Positions 23,715-31,632 of a stretch of 64,000 nt of DNA are shown here, in pieces. Positions within the stretch are counted from its first letter, which is position 1. Every line of letters begins with the position of its first letter. The stretch lies in contig JAOXSC010000013.1 in assembly GCA_025800215.1 (NCBI GenBank), positions 1 to 64,000 of the forward strand, read 5' to 3'. The position numbers and the translations under genes were made by a program. Source of the stretch: Marinibacterium sp. (GTDB taxonomy: Bacteria; Pseudomonadota; Alphaproteobacteria; Rhodobacterales; Rhodobacteraceae). The notes under the pieces were generated by a model. That model ran no database searches, was not told the DNA's origin, and worked only from the letters and a program-made list of their open reading frames with translations.

Positions 23715-24869
23715 ATGTCCGTCAGATCATTGACAGGGGGTCTTTGCTCCGCTGCCGTAGCCATGACGCTTACCTGTGCGTCCGCCACGCTCGCCCTTGC
23801 AGAGACGATCACAGTCACCGACATCGCGGGCCGCGTTGTCGAAGTGGAAAAGAATCCGTCCAAGGTGGTGCTTGGCGAAGGGCGCATGATCTATTCGATC
23901 GCGCTCTTGGATCAGGACAACCCGTTTGCCCGTGTCGTCGGCTGGAAAGACGACATGATCAACTATGACCCCGACGCCTATCGCAAATACCTTGCCGTCT
24001 ATCCCGACATCGCGGACCTGCCCAGCTTTGGCAGCCCCTATTCGGATGAATGGAACCTCGAAGCGGTGCTGTCGCTGGGCACCGAAGTGGTGTTCATGAA
24101 CCTTGGCAATCTGCTCAAGGCGCAGGAAAGCGGCATCATCGACAAGCTTGACGAGGCGGGCGTCGCCACCGTCTTTGTCGATTTCCGCCAGAACCCGACC
24201 GAAAACGCCATGCCCAGCATTCAGCTGATGGGGCGGATCCTGGACAAGCGGGACGAAGCCGACGCCTTTGCCGATTTCTATCAGCAGCAGACCAAGCTGA
24301 TCTATTCGCGCGTGGCGCAGATCCCGGTCGAAGATCGCCCGGTGGTCTTTATCGAAAACGCGGCCGGCTATAACCCGAACAAATGCTGCACCACCTATGG
24401 TGCCGCCAATCTGGGGCGTCTGGTGGACCTGTCGGGCGGGCGCAACTGGGGGTCGATGAAGTTTCCCGGCTTCAAGACCAATGTCAGCCTCGAGGCGCTG
24501 TTTGCCGACGACCCCGAGGTGATCATCGGCACCGGTGCCAACTGGTCCGAAGCCAACCCCGCCACCATGGCTGTGCTGTTTGGCTATGAGGCCAGCGACG
24601 CCGCCGTGCAGGAGCGTCTGGCCGGTCTTGCGGCGCGCGAAGGCTGGCCCGAGCTGTCGGCGGTCAGGAACGGGCGGTTCCATTCGGTCTATCACCAGTT
24701 CTACAACAGCCCCTATCACTTCGTGGCGATGCAGGCCTTTGCGAAATGGCTGCACCCGGATCTCTTTGCCGATGTGGATCCTGACGCGACCATGAAGCAG
24801 CTGCATGATGAATTCCTGCCCATCGACTATTCGGGTGTCTTCTGGGGCACCCTGGCCGCGGGCGGCTGA
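23715..24869 (+). CDS. Iron-siderophore-type ABC importer, periplasmic binding protein
   Basis: A 384-residue protein from the ATG at 23715, with AAAAGGAGAG before it. The signal peptide (LTGGLCSAAVAMTLTCASAT) is followed by a FecB/TroA-like fold: TITVTDIAGRVVEVEKNPSK, then the segment with NLGNLLKAQESG, and NPNKCCTTYGAANLGRLVDL. The paired cysteines at NPNKCCTTYG are uncommon in the family. It delivers substrate, probably ferric-siderophore or another iron chelate, to the permease and ATPase that follow. An iron box lies directly upstream. Confidence 0.88.
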   Translation: MSVRSLTGGLCSAAVAMTLTCASATLALAETITVTDIAGRVVEVEKNPSKVVLGEGRMIYSIALLDQDNPFARVVGWKDDMINYDPDAYRKYLAVYPDIADLPSFGSPYSDEWNLEAVLSLGTEVVFMNLGNLLKAQESGIIDKLDEAGVATVFVDFRQNPTENAMPSIQLMGRILDKRDEADAFADFYQQQTKLIYSRVAQIPVEDRPVVFIENAAGYNPNKCCTTYGAANLGRLVDLSGGRNWGSMKFPGFKTNVSLEALFADDPEVIIGTGANWSEANPATMAVLFGYEASDAAVQERLAGLAAREGWPELSAVRNGRFHSVYHQFYNSPYHFVAMQAFAKWLHPDLFADVDPDATMKQLHDEFLPIDYSGVFWGTLAAGG

Positions 24870-24929
24870 CCTGTCGGCCCGCCCGGTCCGCGTTGCGTGG
24901 GTCGGGCGGGCACGCGAAGGGCATTTTCC

Positions 24930-25991
24930 ATGACACCGGATGCAAACGCCGCGCAGATGCGGCAGGCCTATGCCGCGCGCACCCATCGCCGCTATGGCAT
25001 GATGGGGCTGGTCTTTGTGCTGCTGGCACTCAGCTTTCTGCTCGACATCACCACGGGGCCGGGACACTACAGCCTGTCGACCGTGTTCGAGGTTCTCAGC
25101 GATCCCATGTCGCACGGCGTGCGGCTCAAGGTCATCGTGTGGGATTACCGCTTGCCGGTGGCCATCACGGCGGTGATCGTCGGGGCGCTGCTGGCGGTGG
25201 CCGGGGCGCAGATGCAGACCATTCTTAATAACCCCCTGGCCGAGCCCTTTACACTGGGCGTGTCGGCGGCGGCCAGTTTCGGGGCGTCGCTGGCCATCGT
25301 GCTGGGCATATCGGTGATCCCGGCGGTGGGGCCGATCCTTGTGACCACGAACGCTTTTGTCTTTGCGCTGCTGACCTGCGGGGTGATCCTGCTGGCCACG
25401 CGGCTCAAGGGGGTTGGGTCGGAAACCATGATCCTGTTCGGGATCGCCATCTTCTTTACCTTTTCGGCCCTGCTGGCGCTGATGCAGTACATGGCGTCCG
25501 AAGATCAGATCGCGCGTATCGTGTTCTGGATGATGGGATCGCTCAGCCGGGCAAGCTGGGAAAAGATCCTGCTGGGCGCGCTGCTGCTGGCGGTGGCGAT
25601 CCCGTTCAGCCTCTATCGGACCTGGCCGATGACCGCGCTGCGCATGGGCGAGGCCACCGCCGAAAGCATGGGCGTGGACGTGGCGCGCCTGCGGGTCGAG
25701 ATGCTGATCTGCATTTCGCTGCTGGCAGCAACGGCGGTGTCCTTTGTGGGCACGGTGGGCTTTGTGGGGCTGGTCGGGCCGCATATCGCGCGGCTGCTGG
25801 TGGGCGAGGATCAGCGCTATTTCATTCCGCTGTCGGCGCTGGTGGGGGCGTTGGTGCTGTCGCTGACATCGTTGATTTCCAAAAGCATCACGCCGGGCAT
25901 CATCTATCCCATCGGGATCATCACATCGCTGATCGGCGTTCCGGTCTTTGTGTCGATCATCCTGGGGACACGGCGGGACAGGCTGTCATGA
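24930..25991 (+). CDS. Iron-siderophore-type ABC importer, permease (FecCD family)
   Basis: A 353-residue inner-membrane protein from the ATG at 24930 with about ten hydrophobic helices. It shows FecCD landmarks: DYRLPVAITAVIVGALLAVA, NNPLAEPFTLGVSAAASFGA, the coupling segment GEATAESMGVDVARLRVE, and VGFVGLVGPHIARLLVGEDQ. It forms a homodimeric channel and overlaps the ATPase start by 4 bases. The substrate is shared with the preceding binding protein. Confidence 0.92.
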   Translation: MTPDANAAQMRQAYAARTHRRYGMMGLVFVLLALSFLLDITTGPGHYSLSTVFEVLSDPMSHGVRLKVIVWDYRLPVAITAVIVGALLAVAGAQMQTILNNPLAEPFTLGVSAAASFGASLAIVLGISVIPAVGPILVTTNAFVFALLTCGVILLATRLKGVGSETMILFGIAIFFTFSALLALMQYMASEDQIARIVFWMMGSLSRASWEKILLGALLLAVAIPFSLYRTWPMTALRMGEATAESMGVDVARLRVEMLICISLLAATAVSFVGTVGFVGLVGPHIARLLVGEDQRYFIPLSALVGALVLSLTSLISKSITPGIIYPIGIITSLIGVPVFVSIILGTRRDRLS

Positions 25992-26761
25992 CATTGGAGA
26001 TCGAAACCCTCACATCCGGGTATGGCCGGACCGAGATTCTGCACGGCGTGTCGATCCCCGCGATTGCGGGCGGCAGTTTCGTCGGGCTGATCGGGCCCAA
26101 TGCGTCGGGCAAGTCGACGCTGTTCAAGACGCTGGCAGGGCTGGTTGCGCCACATGCGGGGCGCATCACCATTGATGGTCAGGACGTTACCCATCTGCGC
26201 CGCCGCCAGCGCGCGCGGCAGGTCGCTTACATGCCGCAGGCGTTTGGCTGCAATGCCCTGCTGAGCGTGTTTGAAAGCGTGCTGCTGGCGCTCAAGCAAA
26301 GTTCGGGCTGGCGGGTGCGGTCGGATCATCTTGATCAGGTGTCGGACACGCTGAACGCGCTGAACCTGTCGCATCTGGCCGATCGCGGCATTGCCGATCT
26401 GAGCGGCGGGCAGGCGCAGATGGTGGCCGTGGCCCAGACCATCGTGCGGGCGCCGCGTGTCATCCTGCTGGACGAACCGACAAGCGCGCTGGATCTGCAC
26501 CACCAGCTTTCGATTCTGACGTCGATCCGCAGCGAGATGCAGCGCAGGCAGCCCGTTGTCATGGCTGCGCTGCATGATCTCAACCTGGCGGCCAAGTTCT
26601 GCGACCGTCTGGTGCTGCTGCGGCAGGGGGTGCTGCTGGCCGATGGCGCGCCCGAGCAGATCCTCGGGCTGCCCGAGATCGGCGAAACCTACCGTGTCGA
26701 AACCGATCTGGAACGCACCGCACGCGGCGCCCTTTATGTGGATGCGCGCCTGCCCGCCTGA
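25988..26761 (+). CDS. Iron-siderophore-type ABC importer, ATPase
   Basis: A 257-residue ABC ATPase. Walker A is GPNASGKST (Ala-Ser replacing the usual Gly-Ser pair is tolerated), signature LSGGQAQMVA, Walker B VILLDEPTS, and H-loop ALHDLNLAAKFCDR. The pattern matches FecE/FhuC-type siderophore transporters. Its start overlaps the permease stop. Together with the two preceding genes it makes a complete importer; no outer-membrane receptor lies beside it. Confidence 0.92.
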   Translation: MTLEIETLTSGYGRTEILHGVSIPAIAGGSFVGLIGPNASGKSTLFKTLAGLVAPHAGRITIDGQDVTHLRRRQRARQVAYMPQAFGCNALLSVFESVLLALKQSSGWRVRSDHLDQVSDTLNALNLSHLADRGIADLSGGQAQMVAVAQTIVRAPRVILLDEPTSALDLHHQLSILTSIRSEMQRRQPVVMAALHDLNLAAKFCDRLVLLRQGVLLADGAPEQILGLPEIGETYRVETDLERTARGALYVDARLPA

Positions 26762-27071
26762 TGAGGCGCGGGCGGTCTGTGGGCGCTCTGCGGGGCCGGG
26801 TGCGCTGGCGTGACGCAGGGTTAGGCCCTTGTTTCAACACCTTTTTTGCAGCGTTTCCCGATGTGCGCTGCTATGCCAATCCCACGATGAACGCCATCCT
26901 GTGCCGGGGGCCTCGGCAGGGTGCCGCGCCCCGGCTGAGCTGTCTGTCCGACCAGCGCGTGCTCTGGCCCCATGCTGCGTCGCAGACCCTGCGCGATGGC
27001 GTTGACATGCCCGCGGGCCTTGGCCCCGCGCGGCCGGACTACGCCCGAACGGGCAGGATAGGAGGAAACAG
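26762..27071. other. Intergenic stretch before the acyl-CoA synthetase
   Basis: This is 310 bp with no credible gene; reading frames here are short and lack ribosome sites. It ends with ATAGGAGGAAACAG, a strong ribosome site for the next gene. A promoter for that gene is expected but none can be pinned down. Confidence 0.6.
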
Positions 27072-28697
27072 ATGTCCGGAACCATGATGCACCAGCCGCT
27101 GACGATCAATTCGCTGATCGACCACGCGGCGCGATACCATGGCGCGACCGAGGTCGTGTCGGTCGAAACCGAAGGTGGCGTGGCGCGCTCGACCTGGGGT
27201 GAGGTTGCCGCCAACGCGCGAAAGCTTGCTTCGGCGCTGGACAAGATGGGGGTCGCGGATGGCGCACGCGTGGCAACCATCGCCTGGAACAACCGCCGCC
27301 ATCTCGAGGCGTATTTCGGCATCGCCGGCAGCGGTCGGGTGACCCACACGATCAACCCGCGTCTGTTTCCCGAACAGATCACCTATATCGTCAACCATGC
27401 CGAAGATAAGGTGCTGATGTTCGATGCCACCTTCCTGCCGCTGGTGGCTGCGGTGCGCAATCATTTCGATACCGTCGAGCATTTCGTGATGATGGGCCCG
27501 CGCGACGACAAGGCAGCGGCCACCATTCCGGGCCTGCTGTTCTATGATGACTGGATCGAAACCGGCGATGCCGATCATGTGTGGGGGGATCTGGACGAAA
27601 CCCTGCCTGCATCGCTGTGCTATACATCGGGGACCACCGGCAACCCCAAGGGCGTGCAGTATACGCACCGCTCGACCGTGCTGCATTCGCTGGCGGGCAA
27701 TCAGCCGGACGGGATGGGCATTTCGGCCATGGATACGGTGATGCCGGTGGTGCCGATGTTCCACGTGAACGCCTGGGGCGTGCCCTATATCGCGGCCATG
27801 AACGGGTCGAAGCTGGTGCTGCCGGGGCCGAACCTGGATGGCGAAAGCCTCGCGCGGCTGATCGACGCCGAAGAGGTGACAATGTCGCTGGGTGTGCCGA
27901 CGATCTGGATGGGGCTGCTGGATGGTCTGAAAAAGACCGGCGCCACCGCCAAGTCGATGAAACGCACCGTTGTCGGCGGATCGGCCCTGCCGCCGTCGAT
28001 GATCCCCGAATTCCGCGATACCTATGGGGTTGAGCTGGTGCATGCCTGGGGCATGACCGAAACCAGCCCGCTGGGCACGCTGAACCAGCTGCTGCAAAAG
28101 CACACCCATCTGTCGGATGACGAACAGGCCGAAATCCGTCTGGGTCAGGGCCGTCCGCCCTGGGGGGTCGAGCTGCGCATTGTTGACGACAATGGCGACG
28201 CGCTGCCCCATGATGGCGAAACCCAGGGCGAGCTGCATATTCGCGGCCACTGGATCGTGGACAGCTATTTCAAGCGCGACAGCGGTACGCTGACCGAAGA
28301 TGGCTGGTTCGACACCGGTGACATCGCCACTATCGACGCCGATGGCTACATGATCATCCGGGACCGGTCCAAGGACATCATCAAATCGGGCGGCGAATGG
28401 ATTTCCACGGTCGAGCTGGAAAACATCGCCATCTCTCACCCCGAGATCGCCAATGCCGCCGCCATTGCGGCACGCCACAAGAAATGGACCGAACGCCCCG
28501 TGGTCGTGGCCGTCAAAGCGCCCGAGGCCGAGGTCAGCGAAGAAGACGTGATCAAATACTATGACGGTCACATCGCGTCCTGGCAGATCCCCGACCGGGT
28601 GATCTTTGTCGACAGCCTGCCGCTGGGGGCCACCGGCAAGGTGCTCAAGGCCAAGCTGCGCGAAGAATTCGGCGGCGTGCTGGAAGACGCGGAATAA
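27072..28697 (+). CDS. Medium/long-chain acyl-CoA synthetase (AMP-forming)
   Basis: A 541-residue ANL-superfamily ligase. The AMP-binding P-loop is YTSGTTGNPKGVQYTHRST (residues about 182-200). Other core motifs are WGMTETSPLGTLN, WFDTGDIATIDADGYM and the C-terminal DRSKDIIKSGGEW with Lys for catalysis. It activates a carboxylic acid to its CoA thioester via an acyl-AMP. Sequence type is that of fatty-acid or DmdB-like ligases common in Rhodobacterales; chain length cannot be read from sequence. A terminator follows. Confidence 0.92.
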   Translation: MSGTMMHQPLTINSLIDHAARYHGATEVVSVETEGGVARSTWGEVAANARKLASALDKMGVADGARVATIAWNNRRHLEAYFGIAGSGRVTHTINPRLFPEQITYIVNHAEDKVLMFDATFLPLVAAVRNHFDTVEHFVMMGPRDDKAAATIPGLLFYDDWIETGDADHVWGDLDETLPASLCYTSGTTGNPKGVQYTHRSTVLHSLAGNQPDGMGISAMDTVMPVVPMFHVNAWGVPYIAAMNGSKLVLPGPNLDGESLARLIDAEEVTMSLGVPTIWMGLLDGLKKTGATAKSMKRTVVGGSALPPSMIPEFRDTYGVELVHAWGMTETSPLGTLNQLLQKHTHLSDDEQAEIRLGQGRPPWGVELRIVDDNGDALPHDGETQGELHIRGHWIVDSYFKRDSGTLTEDGWFDTGDIATIDADGYMIIRDRSKDIIKSGGEWISTVELENIAISHPEIANAAAIAARHKKWTERPVVVAVKAPEAEVSEEDVIKYYDGHIASWQIPDRVIFVDSLPLGATGKVLKAKLREEFGGVLEDAE

Positions 28698-28721
28698 GGC
28701 ACGGCAATCCGTGTGATACTG

Positions 28722-28757
28722 CCCCCGGCTTTCTGATCTGAAAGCCGGGGGTTTTTT
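28722..28757 (+). terminator. Rho-independent terminator after the acyl-CoA synthetase
   Basis: An 11-bp perfect stem (CCCCCGGCTTT at 28722-28732 with AAAGCCGGGGG at 28741-28751) has an 8-base loop and is followed by six T residues. It lies between convergent genes and may also serve the tonB operon on the opposite strand. Confidence 0.92.
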
Positions 28758-28770
28758 GTGCTCTGGCCCC

Positions 28771-29739
28771 TTAGCGTTTGCCGTTGACCCGCACGCTGAA
28801 GGGCAGGGTGCCCCCGGTGGGGGTTGGGGGGAACGGCGCGGCGCGTTTGACCTGGGCCAGCGCCATGCGGTCAAGCTTGGGCGATCCCGAACTGCGGGCC
28901 ACGCGGGCCGATCCAAGCTGCCCGTTGGGCCGGATGGAAATCGCCACCATGACCGAGCCCCGCACATTGACCGACCCGCGCCGCGCGCGCGCGATCTTGC
29001 GCAGAACCTGACCTTTGTAGTTCGACACTTTGGCATTACCCGATGCCTGTTTTGCCTTGGCCCCCGCGCCGCTGGCCGCAGCCTTGGCGCTTTTCTGTCC
29101 CGACTTTGTGCCCGTCTTGGCGTTGCGGTCGGCATTTCCGGCGGGCGCGGGTTTGGCTTTGGGTTTTGGCTTGGGGTCGGTTTTGGGCTTGGCTTGTGTG
29201 ACTTTGCGCGGGGCAGGCGGCGGGGCCGCTTTGGCGGCAACGGCGGCGTGCCGGGGGCGCGCAATGGGGCGGGGGGTTTCTTTGCTGGGTGTTTGGGCGG
29301 CTGTCGGATGCGGTGCCGGATCCGCCGCCGGGCTTGGCGCGGGCGCGGGCGCGGCGGCCGCGCTGTGTGCGGGCGGTTCGGGCGTGGGCGCAGGGGCCGG
29401 GCCGGGCGCCACCGCAACCGCCGTTGGGGCGGGGGCCGTAGAGGGCACTGCGACGGGTGTGGCGGCAGGAGCAGGGGCCGGGACGGTGGCAGGGGTGGCT
29501 TCTGTCGGTGCCTCGGGCGTGGTGGTGGGATCGGGCGGCGGGGTTTCGTCCGCCGCGACGGGTTGGCTCAGGCCCATCGCCATGTCTTCGAACGCCGACC
29601 CAAGGGCCGCCTGCACCGGGGCTGCGGATCCCGCGATCTCGGCGGTGTCACGCGGCCCCCCGTCATAGAAGGCCAGCGCATGCAGCGCGGTGGCCGCACA
29701 CAGGCAAACGGCCATCACGACTCTTGATCGCGGGATCAT
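28771..29739 (-). CDS. tonB: TonB-family energy transducer
   Basis: A 322-residue protein with an N-terminal membrane anchor (RVVMAVCLCAATALHALAFY) and a long Pro/Ala-rich periplasmic spacer (residues about 60-210). The C-terminal TonB domain has SVMVAISIRPNGQLGSARVA and FPPTPTGGTLPFSVRV. It passes proton-motive force from the ExbB/ExbD complex to the outer-membrane receptor encoded in the same operon. It is the last gene of the operon; its start overlaps the second ExbD gene by 4 bases. Confidence 0.92.
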   Translation of the reverse strand: MIPRSRVVMAVCLCAATALHALAFYDGGPRDTAEIAGSAAPVQAALGSAFEDMAMGLSQPVAADETPPPDPTTTPEAPTEATPATVPAPAPAATPVAVPSTAPAPTAVAVAPGPAPAPTPEPPAHSAAAAPAPAPSPAADPAPHPTAAQTPSKETPRPIARPRHAAVAAKAAPPPAPRKVTQAKPKTDPKPKPKAKPAPAGNADRNAKTGTKSGQKSAKAAASGAGAKAKQASGNAKVSNYKGQVLRKIARARRGSVNVRGSVMVAISIRPNGQLGSARVARSSGSPKLDRMALAQVKRAAPFPPTPTGGTLPFSVRVNGKR

Positions 29740-30128
29740 TCCAGCCCCCGTTCGGTTACGATCAGGATCCGTTCAGCCCCCAGCCCGCGCATCTCGCGGG
29801 CGTGGCCGATCAGCGTGCGCGCGGGCAGGTCACGATCCGGCACGATGCGCAGGGCGCTGCGGTCTTCGTCGCTCAGCCGGTCGACAAACGCCTCGACCGA
29901 GGTCAGTTCGATCCCGCGCAGATAAAGCGTGCCATCGGCCCGGATCACCAGCGTGTCGGGCGGCTCTTGGCCGTCAAGATCGCGGGTGCTCACAAGGGCC
30001 ACGTCGCGATCCATGGGCGGCGCCAGCGTGCCCGCGATCAGGAAAAAGATCAGCATCAGAAAGACAATGTTGATCAGTGCGATGGTCGGTTCGGCCTTGC
30101 CCCGGCCCGGTGGCGCGGTGCGGATCAT
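29736..30128 (-). CDS. exbD: ExbD/TolR-family protein (second copy)
   Basis: A 130-residue protein from the ATG at 30128. One membrane helix (IALINIVFLMLIFFLIAGTL) contains Asn in place of the usual proton-carrying Asp of ExbD (canonical ID(V/I)VF); here the helix reads ALINIVFLML. The periplasmic domain follows (ADGTLYLRGIELTSVEAFVD). The overlapping neighbour has Asp in the equivalent place, so this copy may be a non-proton-carrying partner in a mixed ExbD dimer. That is inference. Confidence 0.85.
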   Translation of the reverse strand: MIRTAPPGRGKAEPTIALINIVFLMLIFFLIAGTLAPPMDRDVALVSTRDLDGQEPPDTLVIRADGTLYLRGIELTSVEAFVDRLSDEDRSALRIVPDRDLPARTLIGHAREMRGLGAERILIVTERGLE

Positions 30129-30508
30129 TCCAGCACCAGAACCTGCAGCCCGGCCAGCCCGTGAAGCACCGCCAGAATGTCCACCAGCCCCTGCGATGTG
30201 GTGGCGGCATCCAGCGACACCAGCGCCAGCGCGTCGCGCCCGTTGCGCAGGGTGGCGATCCGGTCGGGCAGCTCCAGCGGATCCACCGGTGCCCCGTTCA
30301 GCCAAAGCCCGGCCGGGCGCAGGCTGAGAAACAGTTTCTGCCGGTCGCTTTCGCCGCCCGCCCCCTGGCCACCGGCCATCAGCTCCACATCGCCAAAGCG
30401 CGAAAAGGTCGATGTGAGCATGAAGAACAGCAGCAGCAGAAAGATGACATCAATCAGTGATGTCATCGACAGCCGCCGCCGCCGGCGCATCTGCGTGTCA
30501 AGCGCCAT
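30125..30508 (-). CDS. exbD: ExbD/TolR-family protein (first copy)
   Basis: A 127-residue protein from the ATG at 30508. The membrane helix SMTSLIDVIFLLLLFFMLTS holds the conserved proton-pathway Asp (LIDVIF). The C-terminal periplasmic domain is short (LSLRPAGLWLNGAPVDPLEL). It acts with the ExbB channel to energise TonB. Starts and stops overlap on both sides, so the four energising genes are translated as a unit. Confidence 0.88.
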   Translation of the reverse strand: MALDTQMRRRRRLSMTSLIDVIFLLLLFFMLTSTFSRFGDVELMAGGQGAGGESDRQKLFLSLRPAGLWLNGAPVDPLELPDRIATLRNGRDALALVSLDAATTSQGLVDILAVLHGLAGLQVLVLE

Positions 30509-31169
30509 GGGGCAGGGCCTCGGGCAGCTCGGGCGCGGTGTGATGCGTCCCCAGCCCCGGCGCGCCGATGATGCGCAGCGCGCGGTTGGCAAAGACACGT
30601 TCGGCGCGCATGCGCGCTTCGAACCAGCCCAGCAGGACGGATGTAGGCATCGCCACCGCAAGCCCCGCAGCCGTGGTCATCAGCGCCACCCAGATGCCCC
30701 CGGCCAGCAGCGACGGATCGACCGAACTGCCTGCCGATTGCAGCTTCTGGAAGGCTTCGATCATGCCCAGAACGGTGCCGAACAGCCCCAGAAGCGGGGC
30801 CAGCTGTGCCACCATGTCCAGCAGGCCCAGGCCCCTCTCGAGCGTGGCAAAGCGCGCTTCGGCTTCGGCATCGGCGCGCTCGGCGGCTTCGGGGCCGGTT
30901 GTGGTCATGGCCATGTCGATCACCGGAACAAGATAGCTGCGGCTAAGGTTCAGATGGGCGCGGGCAGCGGCCCGGTCGCCGGCATCCCAGGCCTCCAGCG
31001 CGCGTGACAGCGCCTGATGCTGGCCGACGCGGGCGGCGCGGTATTGCCAGATCTTGTAAAGGATCATCGCCGCCACCAGCACCGACACCGCCAGCAGCAG
31101 CGCGACCACCGGGCCGCCCATGCTCAGCACGTCCGCAAGCCCTGTTGCGATGCTTTGGATCATGGTCAT
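30498..31169 (-). CDS. exbB: ExbB/TolQ/MotA-family proton channel
   Basis: A 223-residue inner-membrane protein with three helices: residues about 15-38 (GGPVVALLLAVSVLVAAMIL), 130-150 (LLDMVAQLAPLLGLFGTVLG) and 165-190 (GGIWVALMTTAAGLAVAMPT). The APLLGLFGTVLGMIEAFQ signature is diagnostic. It forms the pentameric proton channel that drives TonB. The start overlaps the small secreted protein gene by 4 bases. Confidence 0.92.
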   Translation of the reverse strand: MTMIQSIATGLADVLSMGGPVVALLLAVSVLVAAMILYKIWQYRAARVGQHQALSRALEAWDAGDRAAARAHLNLSRSYLVPVIDMAMTTTGPEAAERADAEAEARFATLERGLGLLDMVAQLAPLLGLFGTVLGMIEAFQKLQSAGSSVDPSLLAGGIWVALMTTAAGLAVAMPTSVLLGWFEARMRAERVFANRALRIIGAPGLGTHHTAPELPEALPHGA

Positions 31170-31609
31170 CCGATCAGCTCCTGTTTGGTGCGGGTGCTCA
31201 GGCGCAGCCCGTCGATGCAGGCGCCCGGCGTCTGGGCGGTGCAGGTCTGCGCGCCGTTGATCAGCACGCGTGAAATCTCGGTGCAGGCCGTTTCGGCGAA
31301 CTGGAACTGGCGCACACGCGGGCGACCTGCGGGCAGGTCGCGGAAATCAAGAAGGGTCAGTTGCAGCACCTCGCCCCCGGTGCCGAACAGCACGGTTTCA
31401 TAGACCGCCTGATCAATGGCGTGGCCGGTGTCGTTCTGTGCCAGAAAGCTGATGCGGCACGCCCCGTCGAGCGTATCGGCACTGCTCAGTTCAATGGACA
31501 CACCGGGCTGGGCCGGTGTGTCCTGAGCAAGTGCGGCGGAGGGAAAATAGCCACCCATGACAAATGGGATGGCTGCGACCAGGGGCCGGATGGCTGTCTT
31601 TTTCGTCAT
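31166..31609 (-). CDS. Small secreted protein of the heme-uptake operon
   Basis: A 147-residue protein with a signal peptide (MTKKTAIRPLVAAIPFVMGG, then SAALAQ). The mature part looks β-rich with four cysteines (GACRISF, ETACTEIS, AQTCTAQTPGACID) that could form two disulfides in the periplasm. It lies between the receptor and ExbB genes with tight spacing. Its function is unknown; a periplasmic accessory role in heme or metal handling is inferred from the operon only. Confidence 0.75.
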   Translation of the reverse strand: MTKKTAIRPLVAAIPFVMGGYFPSAALAQDTPAQPGVSIELSSADTLDGACRISFLAQNDTGHAIDQAVYETVLFGTGGEVLQLTLLDFRDLPAGRPRVRQFQFAETACTEISRVLINGAQTCTAQTPGACIDGLRLSTRTKQELIG

Positions 31610-31632
31610 CGAAATGCTCCTGTTTGTCCGGC

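Noticed and set aside
23727..25784. A 685-codon minus-strand open frame
   Set aside because: Antisense to the siderophore-type binding protein and permease; no family match.
27039..29417. A 792-codon minus-strand open frame
   Set aside because: Runs antisense through the acyl-CoA synthetase and into TonB in a wrong frame; low-complexity Arg/Pro stretch marks it as artefact.
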